64,000 nucleotides of DNA from Flavimaribacter sediminis (GTDB lineage: Bacteria > Pseudomonadota > Alphaproteobacteria > Rhizobiales > Rhizobiaceae), in contig NZ_JAICBX010000004.1 in the NCBI RefSeq assembly GCF_019492055.1, forward strand, positions 434,001 through 498,000, read 5' to 3'. Positions 1-9,035 of this stretch are shown here, one piece after another. Position numbers and translations under genes: made by a program. Each line of letters starts with the position of its first letter. Within the stretch, counting starts at the first letter, position 1. The notes under the pieces are model-generated. The model searched no databases. It was not told where the DNA came from and saw only the letters and a program-made list of their open reading frames with translations.

Positions 1-294
1 GATGGAGCGGATGAGGGCGGCAAGGAGTATGATGGTTTCGTGGCGCTAGGCACGGTCATCCGCGGCGAAACCTACCATTTCGACATCGTTTCGAACGAGT
101 CAAGCCGGGCGCTGATGGATCTTGCGGTCAGCGAATCGCTGGCGATCGGCAACGGCATACTGACGGTCGAAAACTGGGAGCAGGCCTGGAAACGCGCCAG
201 CCAGCACGACGGCGTCGGTGAGAAAGACAAGGGCGGCTTTGCAGCGAAGGCGGCTTTGACGATGATCGATATCAAGAAAAGGCTCGGCGCGTGA
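1..294 (+). CDS. ribH: 6,7-dimethyl-8-ribityllumazine synthase, 3' part
   Basis: The reading frame is open from base 1, so the gene starts outside the window and only about the last 97 codons are present. Lumazine synthase condenses 5-amino-6-ribitylamino-uracil with 3,4-dihydroxy-2-butanone 4-phosphate in the penultimate step of riboflavin synthesis. The visible part carries the family core [12 protein letters not shown] (substrate loop), the following [11 protein letters not shown] helix and the GNGILTVEN strand, and ends with a [11 protein letters not shown] helix. The stop overlaps the nusB start (GTGA), the usual ribH-nusB coupling in alphaproteobacteria. The GTG at 40 is an internal codon and not the start. 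Confidence 0.93.
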   Translation, partial: DGADEGGKEYDGFVALGTVIRGETYHFDIVSNESSRALMDLAVSESLAIGNGILTVENWEQAWKRASQHDGVGEKDKGGFAAKAALTMIDIKKRLGA

Positions 295-779
295 CCGAAG
301 ACGGACGAAACCGGCCTTTTCGGCCGGCCAATAAACGCGGCGCCGCGCGTCTTTCTGCAGTCCAGGCGCTATACCAGATGGATGTTGGCGGAACCGGCGT
401 CCTCGAGGTAGTCAGGGAATACGAACTTCACCGGCTCGGCAAGGAAATCGACGGCGACCAGTATCGCGAGGCCGACGCCGCATGGTTTCGCGCCATCGTT
501 TCAGGCGTGGTCGAGCAGCAGAAACAACTTGATCCCATGATCCGTTCGGCGCTTCTCGAAGACTGGCCGCTGTCGCGGATCGACTCGACGCTGCGCGCGA
601 TCCTGAGAGCCGGGACCTATGAACTTGTCAATCGACGCGACGTTCCTGTCGCCGTCATAGTGACTGAATATGTGGACGTCGCCGGCGCGTTCTTCGACGA
701 GGACGAACCAAAAATGGTCAACGCCGTCCTCGATCGTCTGGCGAAGAAGTTGCGGCCCCCGAAAAAGGTCTCCGATTAG
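291..779 (+). CDS. nusB: Transcription antitermination factor NusB
   Basis: NusB binds boxA RNA together with S10 (NusE) in the antitermination complex acting on rRNA transcription. The 162-residue product has the all-helical NusB fold: an N-terminal basic [16 protein letters not shown] segment, a central [21 protein letters not shown] helix pair and a C-terminal [13 protein letters not shown] helix, at a normal length for the order. The GTG start overlaps the ribH stop by four bases, indicating translational coupling. In many relatives core genes follow, whereas here the next 9 kb are accessory genes. Confidence 0.93.
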   Translation: MTEDGRNRPFRPANKRGAARLSAVQALYQMDVGGTGVLEVVREYELHRLGKEIDGDQYREADAAWFRAIVSGVVEQQKQLDPMIRSALLEDWPLSRIDSTLRAILRAGTYELVNRRDVPVAVIVTEYVDVAGAFFDEDEPKMVNAVLDRLAKKLRPPKKVSD

Positions 780-1022
780 CGGAGCGGTCGCGAAAATCGG
801 TCTTGCCGAGAGAAAAGCCTTGTCCCGACCGACAATAATATGTCCGGTTCCATGATCTGCCATGGCAGGCAGTTGGGAATATCTGCGATCTGTTTAGCAG
901 GACGGAATGCTCGCACTACTGCAATGAAGCAGGAGGCGCATTCGATCTATGACACGCCGCTTTAGCGACAACGCATTTGCACGTCTCCTGAACTACATGG
1001 GCCTTTTCTTTTGCGGTAGCCG

Positions 1023-1673
1023 CTATTCACCAGCATGGATCGCGTCGGCGTCCTTGCGTCGGGACAGGTGGCGCATCATCACGCGGACAATGGCAAAGCC
1101 GACCTGGAACACCGCGCCGAAGGCGAAGACACCGAGGGCGAAGCACAGCATCTGCTCGCCCAGTGTCGGCAAGCGCTCGGCCTCTCGCAGGACGACGGCG
1201 ACGCCTTCGTTCACACCGATGGCGACGCCCGCGCTCGACGACATGACCAGAACGGTAAAGGCCCGGATCAGGTTCGGCAGGAACAACAGCGCCTCGGTCT
1301 GCGATCCGGCCCGTAACCCGACGAGCGCGGCGCGGCCATTGTCGGCGACATAGGCTGCGGCATAGGGCGTCAGCGACAGGGCGACGATCAGCGAAGGGGG
1401 CATCCACACTTCGATCTCGAAGAAGAGGAAGGGACGGGGAATGATGTTCAGAAGGAAGAACATCACCACGAAGGTGGGCGCCGCTCGCATCAGTCCGATC
1501 AGCGGGCTCGCCAGCCGGCGCGTCAGCTTGCCTCCGAGCATCAGGAGAACGAAGGGCGCCCCGAGTGCGAGACCCAGCCCCAGCGCGATGGCCGCAATCT
1601 GGAAATTGACGACCATCCCGGTCGCCAGGTCCCGGGGATAGTTGCCTGCGAGAAGATCGGTCAGACTGGTCAT
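1023..1673 (-). CDS. Amino-acid-type ABC transporter permease
   Basis: A 216-residue inner-membrane permease of the polar amino acid (HisM/GlnP) family. About five hydrophobic segments are visible. The cytoplasmic coupling loop reads VADNGRAALVGLRAGS, a form of the EAA loop that docks on an ATPase. It is the last gene of a minus-strand operon; its start overlaps the stop of the upstream binding-protein/permease fusion by four bases. The two probably form a heterodimeric membrane channel. No ATPase gene lies in this operon, so the energising subunit must come from elsewhere. The substrate cannot be read from sequence. Confidence 0.82.
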   Translation of the reverse strand: MTSLTDLLAGNYPRDLATGMVVNFQIAAIALGLGLALGAPFVLLMLGGKLTRRLASPLIGLMRAAPTFVVMFFLLNIIPRPFLFFEIEVWMPPSLIVALSLTPYAAAYVADNGRAALVGLRAGSQTEALLFLPNLIRAFTVLVMSSSAGVAIGVNEGVAVVLREAERLPTLGEQMLCFALGVFAFGAVFQVGFAIVRVMMRHLSRRKDADAIHAGE

Positions 1674-3343
1674 GCCTGCGCCTCCTCTCGCTTGTTCAGC
1701 CGGGTCCGGACCCGTTCGCAGGCCCAGACGACAAGGAAGACAACGGCAATGTAGAATATCAGCACCATCGTGTACATGGTCCCGCGGCCCGCGGAAAAGG
1801 AGGTGATGTCGGTCAGTGCGCTCAGCAGCTCCGGGGCGCCGGTGAAGCTCGCGATTGGCGTGCCCTTTGCGGCGTTGATCAGGAAGGACAGGAGCTGCGT
1901 CAACGACCGCCTTACCGCAGCCCAGTATAGGGCCCCGCTAAAGCCGGATCCGTACCGGCCGTCCCGCTGCAGGCTCTCTGCGGCCTCACCGATTGCCTGG
2001 CCCGCGTTGGCCCCGTTCATGAGCCCGAGCGCAACGATGGCCGAACCGAGCGCCACGGCGGGCGAATAGGTGAAGATTGTGGTGGCCACCGTGCCGGCGA
2101 CCACCAGCGTCAGGATAACGGGCGAGGACTGAATAGTTGTGACGATTCCCCAGGTCACGAAACGCGACACCCGCAGGGGAATTATCGAGAAGAACCCGAA
2201 TATGAGCGAGAAACCAAGCGTCGCACCTAGGGCGCCCATCACCAGGATCAACGAATTGACGATCCCGGCGGTGAAGAGTTCAAAGGCCGGGACGCTGGTC
2301 AGCATCGGCAGTTCCAGGGAGAGGCCGAGATTGGCTTTTATCCATTCCACGGTTGCGTTCACCTCGTCCGCGAAGCGGGTCGGCAGCGGTGTGTTGTCGA
2401 GTGCAGGCAGGACGCAGCCCGCATCGGCGATGGCCGAGGCATCGGCGCAGGTAGGGGTTTGCCACTTGTCGTGTTGTTCTTCGAGAAATCCGGTGAAGAC
2501 GCTGTTCTCGATACCGAGTTCTAGGAATTCGCCATCGCGATGCATGATCGCGCTGATGAGTTCCAGCGCGGTGGCGAACTCGTCGCTGCCGGTTTGCGCC
2601 ACCGCCATGCCCCACGGCACCGCGTGGAAGCCGAACTTGCGCTCGAACCGGGCTCCGAACTCCGGTACGGCTATAAAGGAAGCAAAAAAGCTGTCGTCCT
2701 GGGAGGCGAGCCTGCAGGTCCCGTCTTCGAGCGCCTCCGGCAGGCGGACGGCGCTCTCGAACAACATCAGCCGGACGTCCTTCGTGACGAGATAGCTGTT
2801 CGCGTGGTTGCCGATCGTGCTGCAGACGCGCCAGCCTTTGATATCGTCCCAGCCGGAGACGTCCAGTTCGCGCGGGCCGACGACGATGGTTTCCGAGCTG
2901 TAGTAGTGGGGGCGGATGTATCGGGTCTGCCCATCGCGCTGCTTGGTATGCCCCATTGTGGCGATGACGACATCGGCTCCGCCCTCGGCCAGGGTCGAGA
3001 TCCGGGTGGCAGCGCGGACATGGACCCATTCCGGCGTCACCCCCAGCCGCGCGGCAATCGCGCCGGCCACGGCGGTGTCGTAGCCGATCCGCTCGTCGGT
3101 GTCGCCGACCAGGGTCGAGAACATCGGATAGTTCCAGCGGACCCCGACCCGCATCGTGCCCGTACACAGAATGCGGACCAGGGTGTCGGCGTCCTCCTTG
3201 TCGCAGGCCTCGGGCATCTCGGACCGAACCTTGGCAAGCAGGGCGTCCAGCGCCTCGTCCGGTGTTTCGGCGCGGGCAGGTGAAAGCGCCACTAGAAGGA
3301 CAAGTACAAGCAGTGCCAGTGTGCCCCGTAACGCACCGATCAT
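1670..3343 (-). CDS. ABC substrate-binding protein fused to a permease domain
   Basis: A 557-residue two-domain protein. Residues 1-25 form a signal or anchor segment ending SPARA. Residues about 55-300 read as a family-3 solute-binding domain (TMRVGVRWNYP start, GYDTAVAGAIAARLGV, an aromatic-rich C-terminal lobe). Residues about 350-545 are a polar amino acid ABC permease domain with four or five membrane spans and an EAA-type loop GANAGQAIGEAAESL. Such fusions tether the receptor to the channel and are best known from Gram-positive bacteria; they are less usual in alphaproteobacteria. It overlaps the methyltransferase upstream and the second permease downstream by four bases each. Two cysteines near 299 and 310 in the linker may form a disulphide (inference). 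Confidence 0.82.
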   Translation of the reverse strand: MIGALRGTLALLVLVLLVALSPARAETPDEALDALLAKVRSEMPEACDKEDADTLVRILCTGTMRVGVRWNYPMFSTLVGDTDERIGYDTAVAGAIAARLGVTPEWVHVRAATRISTLAEGGADVVIATMGHTKQRDGQTRYIRPHYYSSETIVVGPRELDVSGWDDIKGWRVCSTIGNHANSYLVTKDVRLMLFESAVRLPEALEDGTCRLASQDDSFFASFIAVPEFGARFERKFGFHAVPWGMAVAQTGSDEFATALELISAIMHRDGEFLELGIENSVFTGFLEEQHDKWQTPTCADASAIADAGCVLPALDNTPLPTRFADEVNATVEWIKANLGLSLELPMLTSVPAFELFTAGIVNSLILVMGALGATLGFSLIFGFFSIIPLRVSRFVTWGIVTTIQSSPVILTLVVAGTVATTIFTYSPAVALGSAIVALGLMNGANAGQAIGEAAESLQRDGRYGSGFSGALYWAAVRRSLTQLLSFLINAAKGTPIASFTGAPELLSALTDITSFSAGRGTMYTMVLIFYIAVVFLVVWACERVRTRLNKREEAQA

Positions 3344-4059
3344 GACGGCTCCTTCTCCTCTCTCGCATGTTTGATCACCAGGACCGAGATCGCGCCAAAG
3401 GTATAGTTGCCGAAGCGGCGAATCGACAGCCCCGACTCGCGTTTCAGAACGTCATCGGACATGACGGCAAGCTTGGCGTCCGGTATCGGAACCATGATCT
3501 TGTCGGCGATCTCGACTGCCAGTCCGTGCTGACCGGCCAACTCCCGCGTACGGTCGAGACCGATGAAATCGTTGTGCATTACAAGCGCATGCCCTTCTGG
3601 TTCCAGGTGCGCGGCAAGGCCGTCGAGGAAACGGTCTATCAGTCTGCGCCCGTCTGCGCCGCCGTTGCTCCACGACATATGTCGTCCGTCGACCGCCGCC
3701 CCATCCATGGGAAAGTGGGGTAGATTGGCCAGTACAAGGTCGAAGCGGAGTCCCGCGACTGGCTCGAACATTTCGCCGAGGTGGACTTCGCGCTCACCCG
3801 AGTGGCCGAGCCTGTCCAGTAGCGCGCTCGTCGCCGCGACGGCGTCGGCCTCGATATCGACGCCGCAAAGACGAACCGCCCCGGCCGAGCCGGCCGCCGC
3901 AAGGAGAACGCCGCTGCCGCAGCCGACATCGAGCACTCGCGCACCGTGCGCCCAGGTTCCGTGTTGAAGGAGGCAGTTGACGAGCGCTGCGGAGTAATCA
4001 CTCGGGCGAAATTTGTCCGTGTCGGAAGCTTCAGGAAAACTTGCCATCATTGGCCTCAA
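3340..4059 (-). CDS. Class I SAM-dependent methyltransferase
   Basis: A 239-residue protein with a Rossmann methyltransferase core. Motif I VLDVGCGSG lies at residues 42-50, an acidic GVDIEADA strand follows, and motif IV is NLPH at 112-115 where N6-adenine or HemK-type glutamine methyltransferases have NPPY. The substrate is therefore unclear and could be a protein side chain or a small molecule. No signal peptide is visible. It overlaps the adenylate cyclase gene by 29 bases upstream and the transporter fusion by four bases downstream, which places an enzyme inside a transporter/signalling operon. Starts at 4050 or 4047 would still overlap. Confidence 0.72.
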   Translation of the reverse strand: MRPMMASFPEASDTDKFRPSDYSAALVNCLLQHGTWAHGARVLDVGCGSGVLLAAAGSAGAVRLCGVDIEADAVAATSALLDRLGHSGEREVHLGEMFEPVAGLRFDLVLANLPHFPMDGAAVDGRHMSWSNGGADGRRLIDRFLDGLAAHLEPEGHALVMHNDFIGLDRTRELAGQHGLAVEIADKIMVPIPDAKLAVMSDDVLKRESGLSIRRFGNYTFGAISVLVIKHAREEKEPS

Positions 4060-6226
4060 TCATTTTTACCTGTGCTCGCGGAAGAGCCTCGCCCGCTTCC
4101 AGCCGGCTGACGTGCAGCTTTGCCACAGGATCGTCCGGCCGAATCGCCAGTACCTCGCGATAGGCGGCAAGCGCAGCGGGCCGGTCGCCGCCGACGAGCG
4201 CATCAAAGGCGGTGCGGGTGATCCGTGCAATTTCCAGCGTCTCGGTATCGGGCTCGAAGATCTCGCCAGCGCCATAGGCCCCGAGCAGCTCGTAAATGGT
4301 GACCGTGGCGCGCCGACCTTTCACTTGCACCTCGTCGATGGGACGCACGCAAATCCGGTCGCCCGCCTCGCTAAACGTGTCGTGGCTGATGCAGACGAGT
4401 GTGCCGTAGATCTTGTTGCAGCCTTCCAGTCGCGACGCGATGTTCACACCGTCGCCCAGGACGGTGTAGCTCATCCGATCCTTTGAGCCGATATTGCCTA
4501 CGAGCACCACGTCGGAATGAATGCCGACCCTAAGCCGCATCTCGGGTTCATCGTTGCCGCGCCATTCGGCGTTCAGCCGTTCGAGATCGCGCTGGATAGC
4601 CAGCGCCGCAACACAGCCGTGCCAGGCATGGTCGTCAAGCGCCACCGGGGCGCCCCAGAAGGCCATCACGCCGTCGCCCATGAACTTGTCGATCGTTCCC
4701 TTCTGATCGTGGACCCTATTCGTGATATCGCCCAGAAGCACCGAAACCCGGGCCAGCAGGTCGCGCGCAGCGATCCGTTCGGCGAGGGTAGAGAACGCCT
4801 CGACATCGCAGAAGAGAATCGTCAGAAAACGGCTCTGCCCGCCCAGTTCCAGCTGGCGGTCCGATTTCAGCAGCTCGCGCACCAGGCCTACGGGTACGAA
4901 GCGGGCAAAGGCCTGGACCACCGTATCGAGCGTGTCGATGGCCTGGGACAGAACGTCCACCTCGCGTATCCGTGACCGCTGCATCGGAAGGTCGGCGCTG
5001 ATTTCCAGCGACTGGATCCGCGCCACCTTGCGAGTCAGCCGCTGCAGGGGCGAGGCGATCAGGCCGGCGATCACGTAGATGATCGTCAGCTGAACGGCAA
5101 TGGCCACGAGGCCGATGATTAGCATCCGCTGGCTGTTGCGCGTGAACTCGGCTGTGAAATCGCTGAGCGGCGTCAGCACCATCAGCCGCCATGGCTTGTC
5201 CAGATCCTCTTCCAGGGAAGACAGTCCGACAATGAAGTCACTTCCCTCGTGGCTGAACCTGTAGACTTCCGTGCCCGCCGTCTCGGGCCGCTGCGAATAG
5301 GCCAGCGAGACTAGCCGGTTCTCGACGTCCGCGACATGCGGCAGGGACACCTGATCGTTGTCGCTACCATAGGTCGTGGCGCCGTCCGAGGCTGCCAGTA
5401 CCATCCCGTGGTCGTCCAGCAGGTAGCTCAGGCTGTTCGGGCTCACTGGCTTCTGCGCGAGATAGGACGAAAAGCTGTCGAGAGTCACATCCGCGGCGAC
5501 CACACCGGCGAGCTTGCCGTCGACCTCGTAGAGTTCGGCCACCGTGAAACCAACCAGTCCAAAGGCCCAGAACAGTTCTGGATCCGTAATCGTCGTCGTA
5601 CCGGCGTCCACCGCCACGTTGTACCAGGCGCGACGGCGCGGGTCGTAGCCGCTTTCGGCCGAGACTTCGCCAAGGGTATTCTGTTCGTTGTCGAGGAAGA
5701 TGTAGCGGTCGAGTGTCGACGGTCCGCGATTCGGTTCCAGCAGACGATAGGCATATCCCGTGCCTGCGGGCGGACGGGCGCCGTGGATATCCATGTTCGG
5801 ATCATTGATTCGCCGCGCTTGCCGGAAGGACCCGTCCTCGAGCCCTACGTAGACGTTCAGCATCGTCTCGCCGTGTTGAAGCAGGCTGAAGAGATACCGG
5901 AGCGCGCGGTCGTCTTCGAAGACGTCAGGCGCTTGACGGCCGAGCTCGGCTGCGGTCGAAATCAACACCTTGAGTGCGTTGAATTCGGTCACGATCTCAC
6001 GAATAGTCTCGTTCCGGAAGCGTTCCACCATCTCGGCCGCGTGAGTGCGTACGACCTTGCTGCCGGTGCGCTGGTCGATCTCGATGATGGCTAGGAGCAC
6101 CGGCACTGTGGTCAGGACGAAGACCAGAAGGATGGTCGCCTTCAGCGGCACGGAAAATCGCCGGCGCCTGCCTGGCGTCGCGTTGCGCGGAGTGCTTTCG
6201 TTCAAATCCGTGGATGTCTGGCCCAT
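4031..6226 (-). CDS. Membrane class III adenylate cyclase with Cache sensor, HAMP and TPR tail
   Basis: A 731-residue cyclase. Membrane helices lie near 30-50 and 367-391 and enclose a periplasmic Cache-type sensor. A HAMP segment occupies about 390-445 and the cyclase domain about 465-650. Metal-binding aspartates are visible at D474 (FCDVEAF) and D518 (MGDGV), adenine-selecting residues at K514 and D592, and transition-state residues at N595 and R599, so the enzyme looks active and ATP-specific. Residues about 672-712 resemble a TPR repeat. It heads an operon with a methyltransferase and amino-acid-type transporter subunits, so the periplasmic sensor may read a ligand related to the transported solute (inference). 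Confidence 0.9.
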   Translation of the reverse strand: MGQTSTDLNESTPRNATPGRRRRFSVPLKATILLVFVLTTVPVLLAIIEIDQRTGSKVVRTHAAEMVERFRNETIREIVTEFNALKVLISTAAELGRQAPDVFEDDRALRYLFSLLQHGETMLNVYVGLEDGSFRQARRINDPNMDIHGARPPAGTGYAYRLLEPNRGPSTLDRYIFLDNEQNTLGEVSAESGYDPRRRAWYNVAVDAGTTTITDPELFWAFGLVGFTVAELYEVDGKLAGVVAADVTLDSFSSYLAQKPVSPNSLSYLLDDHGMVLAASDGATTYGSDNDQVSLPHVADVENRLVSLAYSQRPETAGTEVYRFSHEGSDFIVGLSSLEEDLDKPWRLMVLTPLSDFTAEFTRNSQRMLIIGLVAIAVQLTIIYVIAGLIASPLQRLTRKVARIQSLEISADLPMQRSRIREVDVLSQAIDTLDTVVQAFARFVPVGLVRELLKSDRQLELGGQSRFLTILFCDVEAFSTLAERIAARDLLARVSVLLGDITNRVHDQKGTIDKFMGDGVMAFWGAPVALDDHAWHGCVAALAIQRDLERLNAEWRGNDEPEMRLRVGIHSDVVLVGNIGSKDRMSYTVLGDGVNIASRLEGCNKIYGTLVCISHDTFSEAGDRICVRPIDEVQVKGRRATVTIYELLGAYGAGEIFEPDTETLEIARITRTAFDALVGGDRPAALAAYREVLAIRPDDPVAKLHVSRLEAGEALPRAQVKMIEANDGKFS

Positions 6227-6278
6227 TGCATAACCTAATCTGACTGGTCCACTTTGATTGTTAGTGTGTATCGTGCCG

Positions 6279-6310
6279 CTAGTCCATTGATGCTACAGCC
6301 AATGGACTAG
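6279..6310. promoter_or_regulatory. 11-bp perfect inverted repeat between divergent genes, possible operator
   Basis: CTAGTCCATTG (6279-6289) is repeated in inverse as CAATGGACTAG (6300-6310) with a 10-base spacer. It sits in the 118-bp gap between the divergent cyclase and flavoprotein genes and ends 34 bases before the flavoprotein ATG. An operator for an unlinked regulator is the simplest reading. A transcript hairpin is possible too. Confidence 0.45.
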
Positions 6311-6344
6311 GCTTCACCTGATTGCGGAACGAAAGGCGATATTA

Positions 6345-8894
6345 ATGCAGGAACATGCAAGCGCAGTGGTGATCGGCGGCGGGGTCGTCGGGTGTTCGGT
6401 GCTTTATCATCTGGCGAAGGCCGGCTGGAAGGACGTGCTTTTGATTGAGCGGTCGGAACTGACATCGGGCTCATCCTGGCATGCGGCCGGCGGTTTTCAC
6501 ACGCTCAACGGTGATCCGAACGTCGCGCGCCTGCAGGCCTACACCGTCTCCCTCTACAGTGAACTGGAAGAACTGTCTGGCCAGTCCTGTGGGCTCCACC
6601 TGACTGGCGGCGTGATGTTGGCCGACAGCGAGGAACGACTGAATTTCCTGCGCTACACGCAGGCGACGGGCAGGGCGCTCGGGATGGATACTGAGATCAT
6701 CACGCCTTCCGAGGCCAAGGCGATGTTCCCGCTGATGGATGAAAGCCGTTTCGTCGGCGCGTTGTGGGATCCGGTGGAAGGCCATCTCGATCCGTCCGGA
6801 ACGACGCACGCCTACGCCATGGCGGCGCGCAAGCTTGGCGCGAAGATAGAATTGCGCAACCGCGTGACCGATCTCTCCCAGAGCCCGGATGGCGCCTGGA
6901 CCGTGACGACGGAAAAGGGAACCGTCAGGGCGGAACATGTTGTCAATGCGGGCGGCCTGTGGGCGCGCGAGGTCGGACGCATGGTCGGGCTCGAACTGCC
7001 ATTGCTCGCCATGGAACACATGTATCTGTTGACAGAATCGATGCAGGAAGTCCGTGAGTTCAACGAGGTTTCGGGCCGTGAACTCGTCGGGGTCATCGAC
7101 TTCAAGGGTGAGATCTACACCAGGCAGGAGCGCGAAGGCCTGCTGCTCGGCACCTACGAGAAGGCCTGCGTGCCGTGGTCTGCGAAGGAGACGCCCTGGG
7201 ATTTCGGGCATGAATTGCTGCAGCCGGATCTCGATCGTATCACGCCGTCCCTGGAGGTCGGGTTCGAGCATTTCCCGGCCTTTGGAAGGGCGGGAATAAA
7301 GCAGATAGTCAATGGACCATTCACGTTCGCGCCGGATGGCAATCCGCTCGTCGGACCGGTTCAGGGACTGACGAATTTCTGGTGCGCCTGCGCGGTGATG
7401 GCGGGATTCTCGCAAGGTGGCGGCGTCGGCCTCGCTTTGGCGAACTGGATGACCGAGGGCGATCCGGGGCACGACATTTTCGGCATGGATGTCGCCCGCT
7501 TCGGAGATTTCACGTCGCTGCGCTACACCAACGCCAAGGTAAGGGAAAACTATTCCCGGCGCTTCTCGATCCGGTTCCCCAACGAGGAACTGCCGGCGGC
7601 AAGACCGCAGCAGACGACGCCGCTCTACGATATCATGGTGCGGGACAACCACGCCGTCATGGGCAACAGCTGGGGTCTGGAGACGCCTCTGTGGTTTGCG
7701 CCGAGCGCCGGGGAGGCAAAGGACGACCTGTCGTTCCATCGGTCCAACGATTTCGCCCATGTCGGCGCCGAGGTGCGCGCTGTCAGGGAACGCGTCGGCG
7801 TCACGGAGATCGCCAACTTCGCCAAATACGAAGTATCGGGCCCGGGTGCGGGCGGATGGCTGTCCAGGCTGATGACCAACACGATGCCGAAGCCCGGCCG
7901 CATCGTGTTGACGCCGATGCTCAATCATGAAGGCAAGTTGATCGGGGATTTCACGATCGCCAACGCCGGCGACGAGCGTTTCATGGTCTGGGGATCCACG
8001 GCCGCGCAGATCTATCACATGCGCTGGTTCGAGCGCCATCTGCCGACTGACGGAACCGTGCGTCTGAGGCGCTTCGGGCAGGAACTTGTCGGTCTGTCCA
8101 TCGCCGGACCTCAGTCGCGCGCCGTGCTGGAAAAACTGGCTGACATCGATGTCTCGAACGAAGCGTTTCGGTTCATGGATTATCGCGAAATGGACGTCGC
8201 AGGCTGCCCCTGCAAGGTCAACCGAATCAGCTATACCGGCGATCTCGGCTACGAGATCTGGATGGAGCCGGCCTATGAACGGACGGTTTACCTGGCGATC
8301 AAGGACGCTGGCTCGGAATTCGGCATCGCCGATTTCGGCATGCGGGCGTTGTTGTCGATGCGGTTGGAGAAGAATTTCCCGACATGGTTCGCAGAACTCA
8401 GGCCGATCTACGGCCCGTATGAAGGCGCGATGGAGCGTTTTGTGAAACTGTCCAAAAACGATTTCATTGGAATGAGCAAGGCGGCGGAGGAACACGAAAA
8501 GGGCCCAAAGGCGCGACGCGTCAGTTTTGCAATCCAGGCGGACGACACGGATGTGATGGGCGACGAACCCGTCTGGGCCACGGTCGGCGACGTCGATCAT
8601 GGTCTGGTCAGTCCGCCGCACGGCTATGGCGCGCCCCGATTTGATGCGTCAGGCGCGGAGATGCCCAAAATCCATCCCCAAAGGGACGGCGAATGGCGCG
8701 TCGTAGGCTGGGTCACCTCGGGTGGCTATGGGCACTATGTCGACATGTCGCTTGCTCAGGGCTACGTGCCGGCCGCCATGGCCGATATCGAGGAAGAAGG
8801 CGTTTTCGAAATCGAGATTCTCGGCAAACGACGCTCCGCCCGGATCCTGACCGAACCGCCATTCGACCCGCAGGGCGAACGCATGCGCGGGTAA
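6345..8894 (+). CDS. FAD-dependent dimethylglycine/sarcosine dehydrogenase-type oxidoreductase
   Basis: An 849-residue protein with the DMGDH/SARDH domain order. It has an N-terminal DAO flavin domain (dinucleotide motif GGGVVGCSV at 10-19), an FAO_M linker, then a GcvT-like tetrahydrofolate domain from about 425 and a GcvT C-terminal barrel. The S-W-H46-A-A-G segment matches the histidine that covalently carries FAD in dimethylglycine dehydrogenase. The expected reaction is oxidative N-demethylation of a methylated amine, with the one-carbon unit passed to tetrahydrofolate. No electron-transfer partner gene is adjacent. The MFS transporter downstream may import the substrate. The exact substrate is not decided by sequence. 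Confidence 0.85.
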   Translation: MQEHASAVVIGGGVVGCSVLYHLAKAGWKDVLLIERSELTSGSSWHAAGGFHTLNGDPNVARLQAYTVSLYSELEELSGQSCGLHLTGGVMLADSEERLNFLRYTQATGRALGMDTEIITPSEAKAMFPLMDESRFVGALWDPVEGHLDPSGTTHAYAMAARKLGAKIELRNRVTDLSQSPDGAWTVTTEKGTVRAEHVVNAGGLWAREVGRMVGLELPLLAMEHMYLLTESMQEVREFNEVSGRELVGVIDFKGEIYTRQEREGLLLGTYEKACVPWSAKETPWDFGHELLQPDLDRITPSLEVGFEHFPAFGRAGIKQIVNGPFTFAPDGNPLVGPVQGLTNFWCACAVMAGFSQGGGVGLALANWMTEGDPGHDIFGMDVARFGDFTSLRYTNAKVRENYSRRFSIRFPNEELPAARPQQTTPLYDIMVRDNHAVMGNSWGLETPLWFAPSAGEAKDDLSFHRSNDFAHVGAEVRAVRERVGVTEIANFAKYEVSGPGAGGWLSRLMTNTMPKPGRIVLTPMLNHEGKLIGDFTIANAGDERFMVWGSTAAQIYHMRWFERHLPTDGTVRLRRFGQELVGLSIAGPQSRAVLEKLADIDVSNEAFRFMDYREMDVAGCPCKVNRISYTGDLGYEIWMEPAYERTVYLAIKDAGSEFGIADFGMRALLSMRLEKNFPTWFAELRPIYGPYEGAMERFVKLSKNDFIGMSKAAEEHEKGPKARRVSFAIQADDTDVMGDEPVWATVGDVDHGLVSPPHGYGAPRFDASGAEMPKIHPQRDGEWRVVGWVTSGGYGHYVDMSLAQGYVPAAMADIEEEGVFEIEILGKRRSARILTEPPFDPQGERMRG

Positions 8895-9035
8895 ATGAAG
8901 CCAGACCGCGCCACAGCGCGATTGCCTATTACCAATCGCTGATATATTCATCGCCCGGTAAATTTGCCGTTTGCGGCGGACCATTGATTATGAGCAAGGC
9001 GCGCTGAACCGACATACGGCGGCCGGGACACATTG

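Noticed and set aside
867-880. CTGCCATGGCAG palindrome after nusB
   Set aside because: It is a 12-base perfect palindrome but with no loop or T tract and no nearby plus-strand promoter, and so is probably chance.
2540-3283. Long plus-strand ORF antisense to the transporter fusion, and similar long antisense ORFs at 4013-6094, 6471-8621 and 52030-53121
   Set aside because: These are high-GC shadow frames opposite well-supported genes, with no ribosome binding sites or recognisable motifs.
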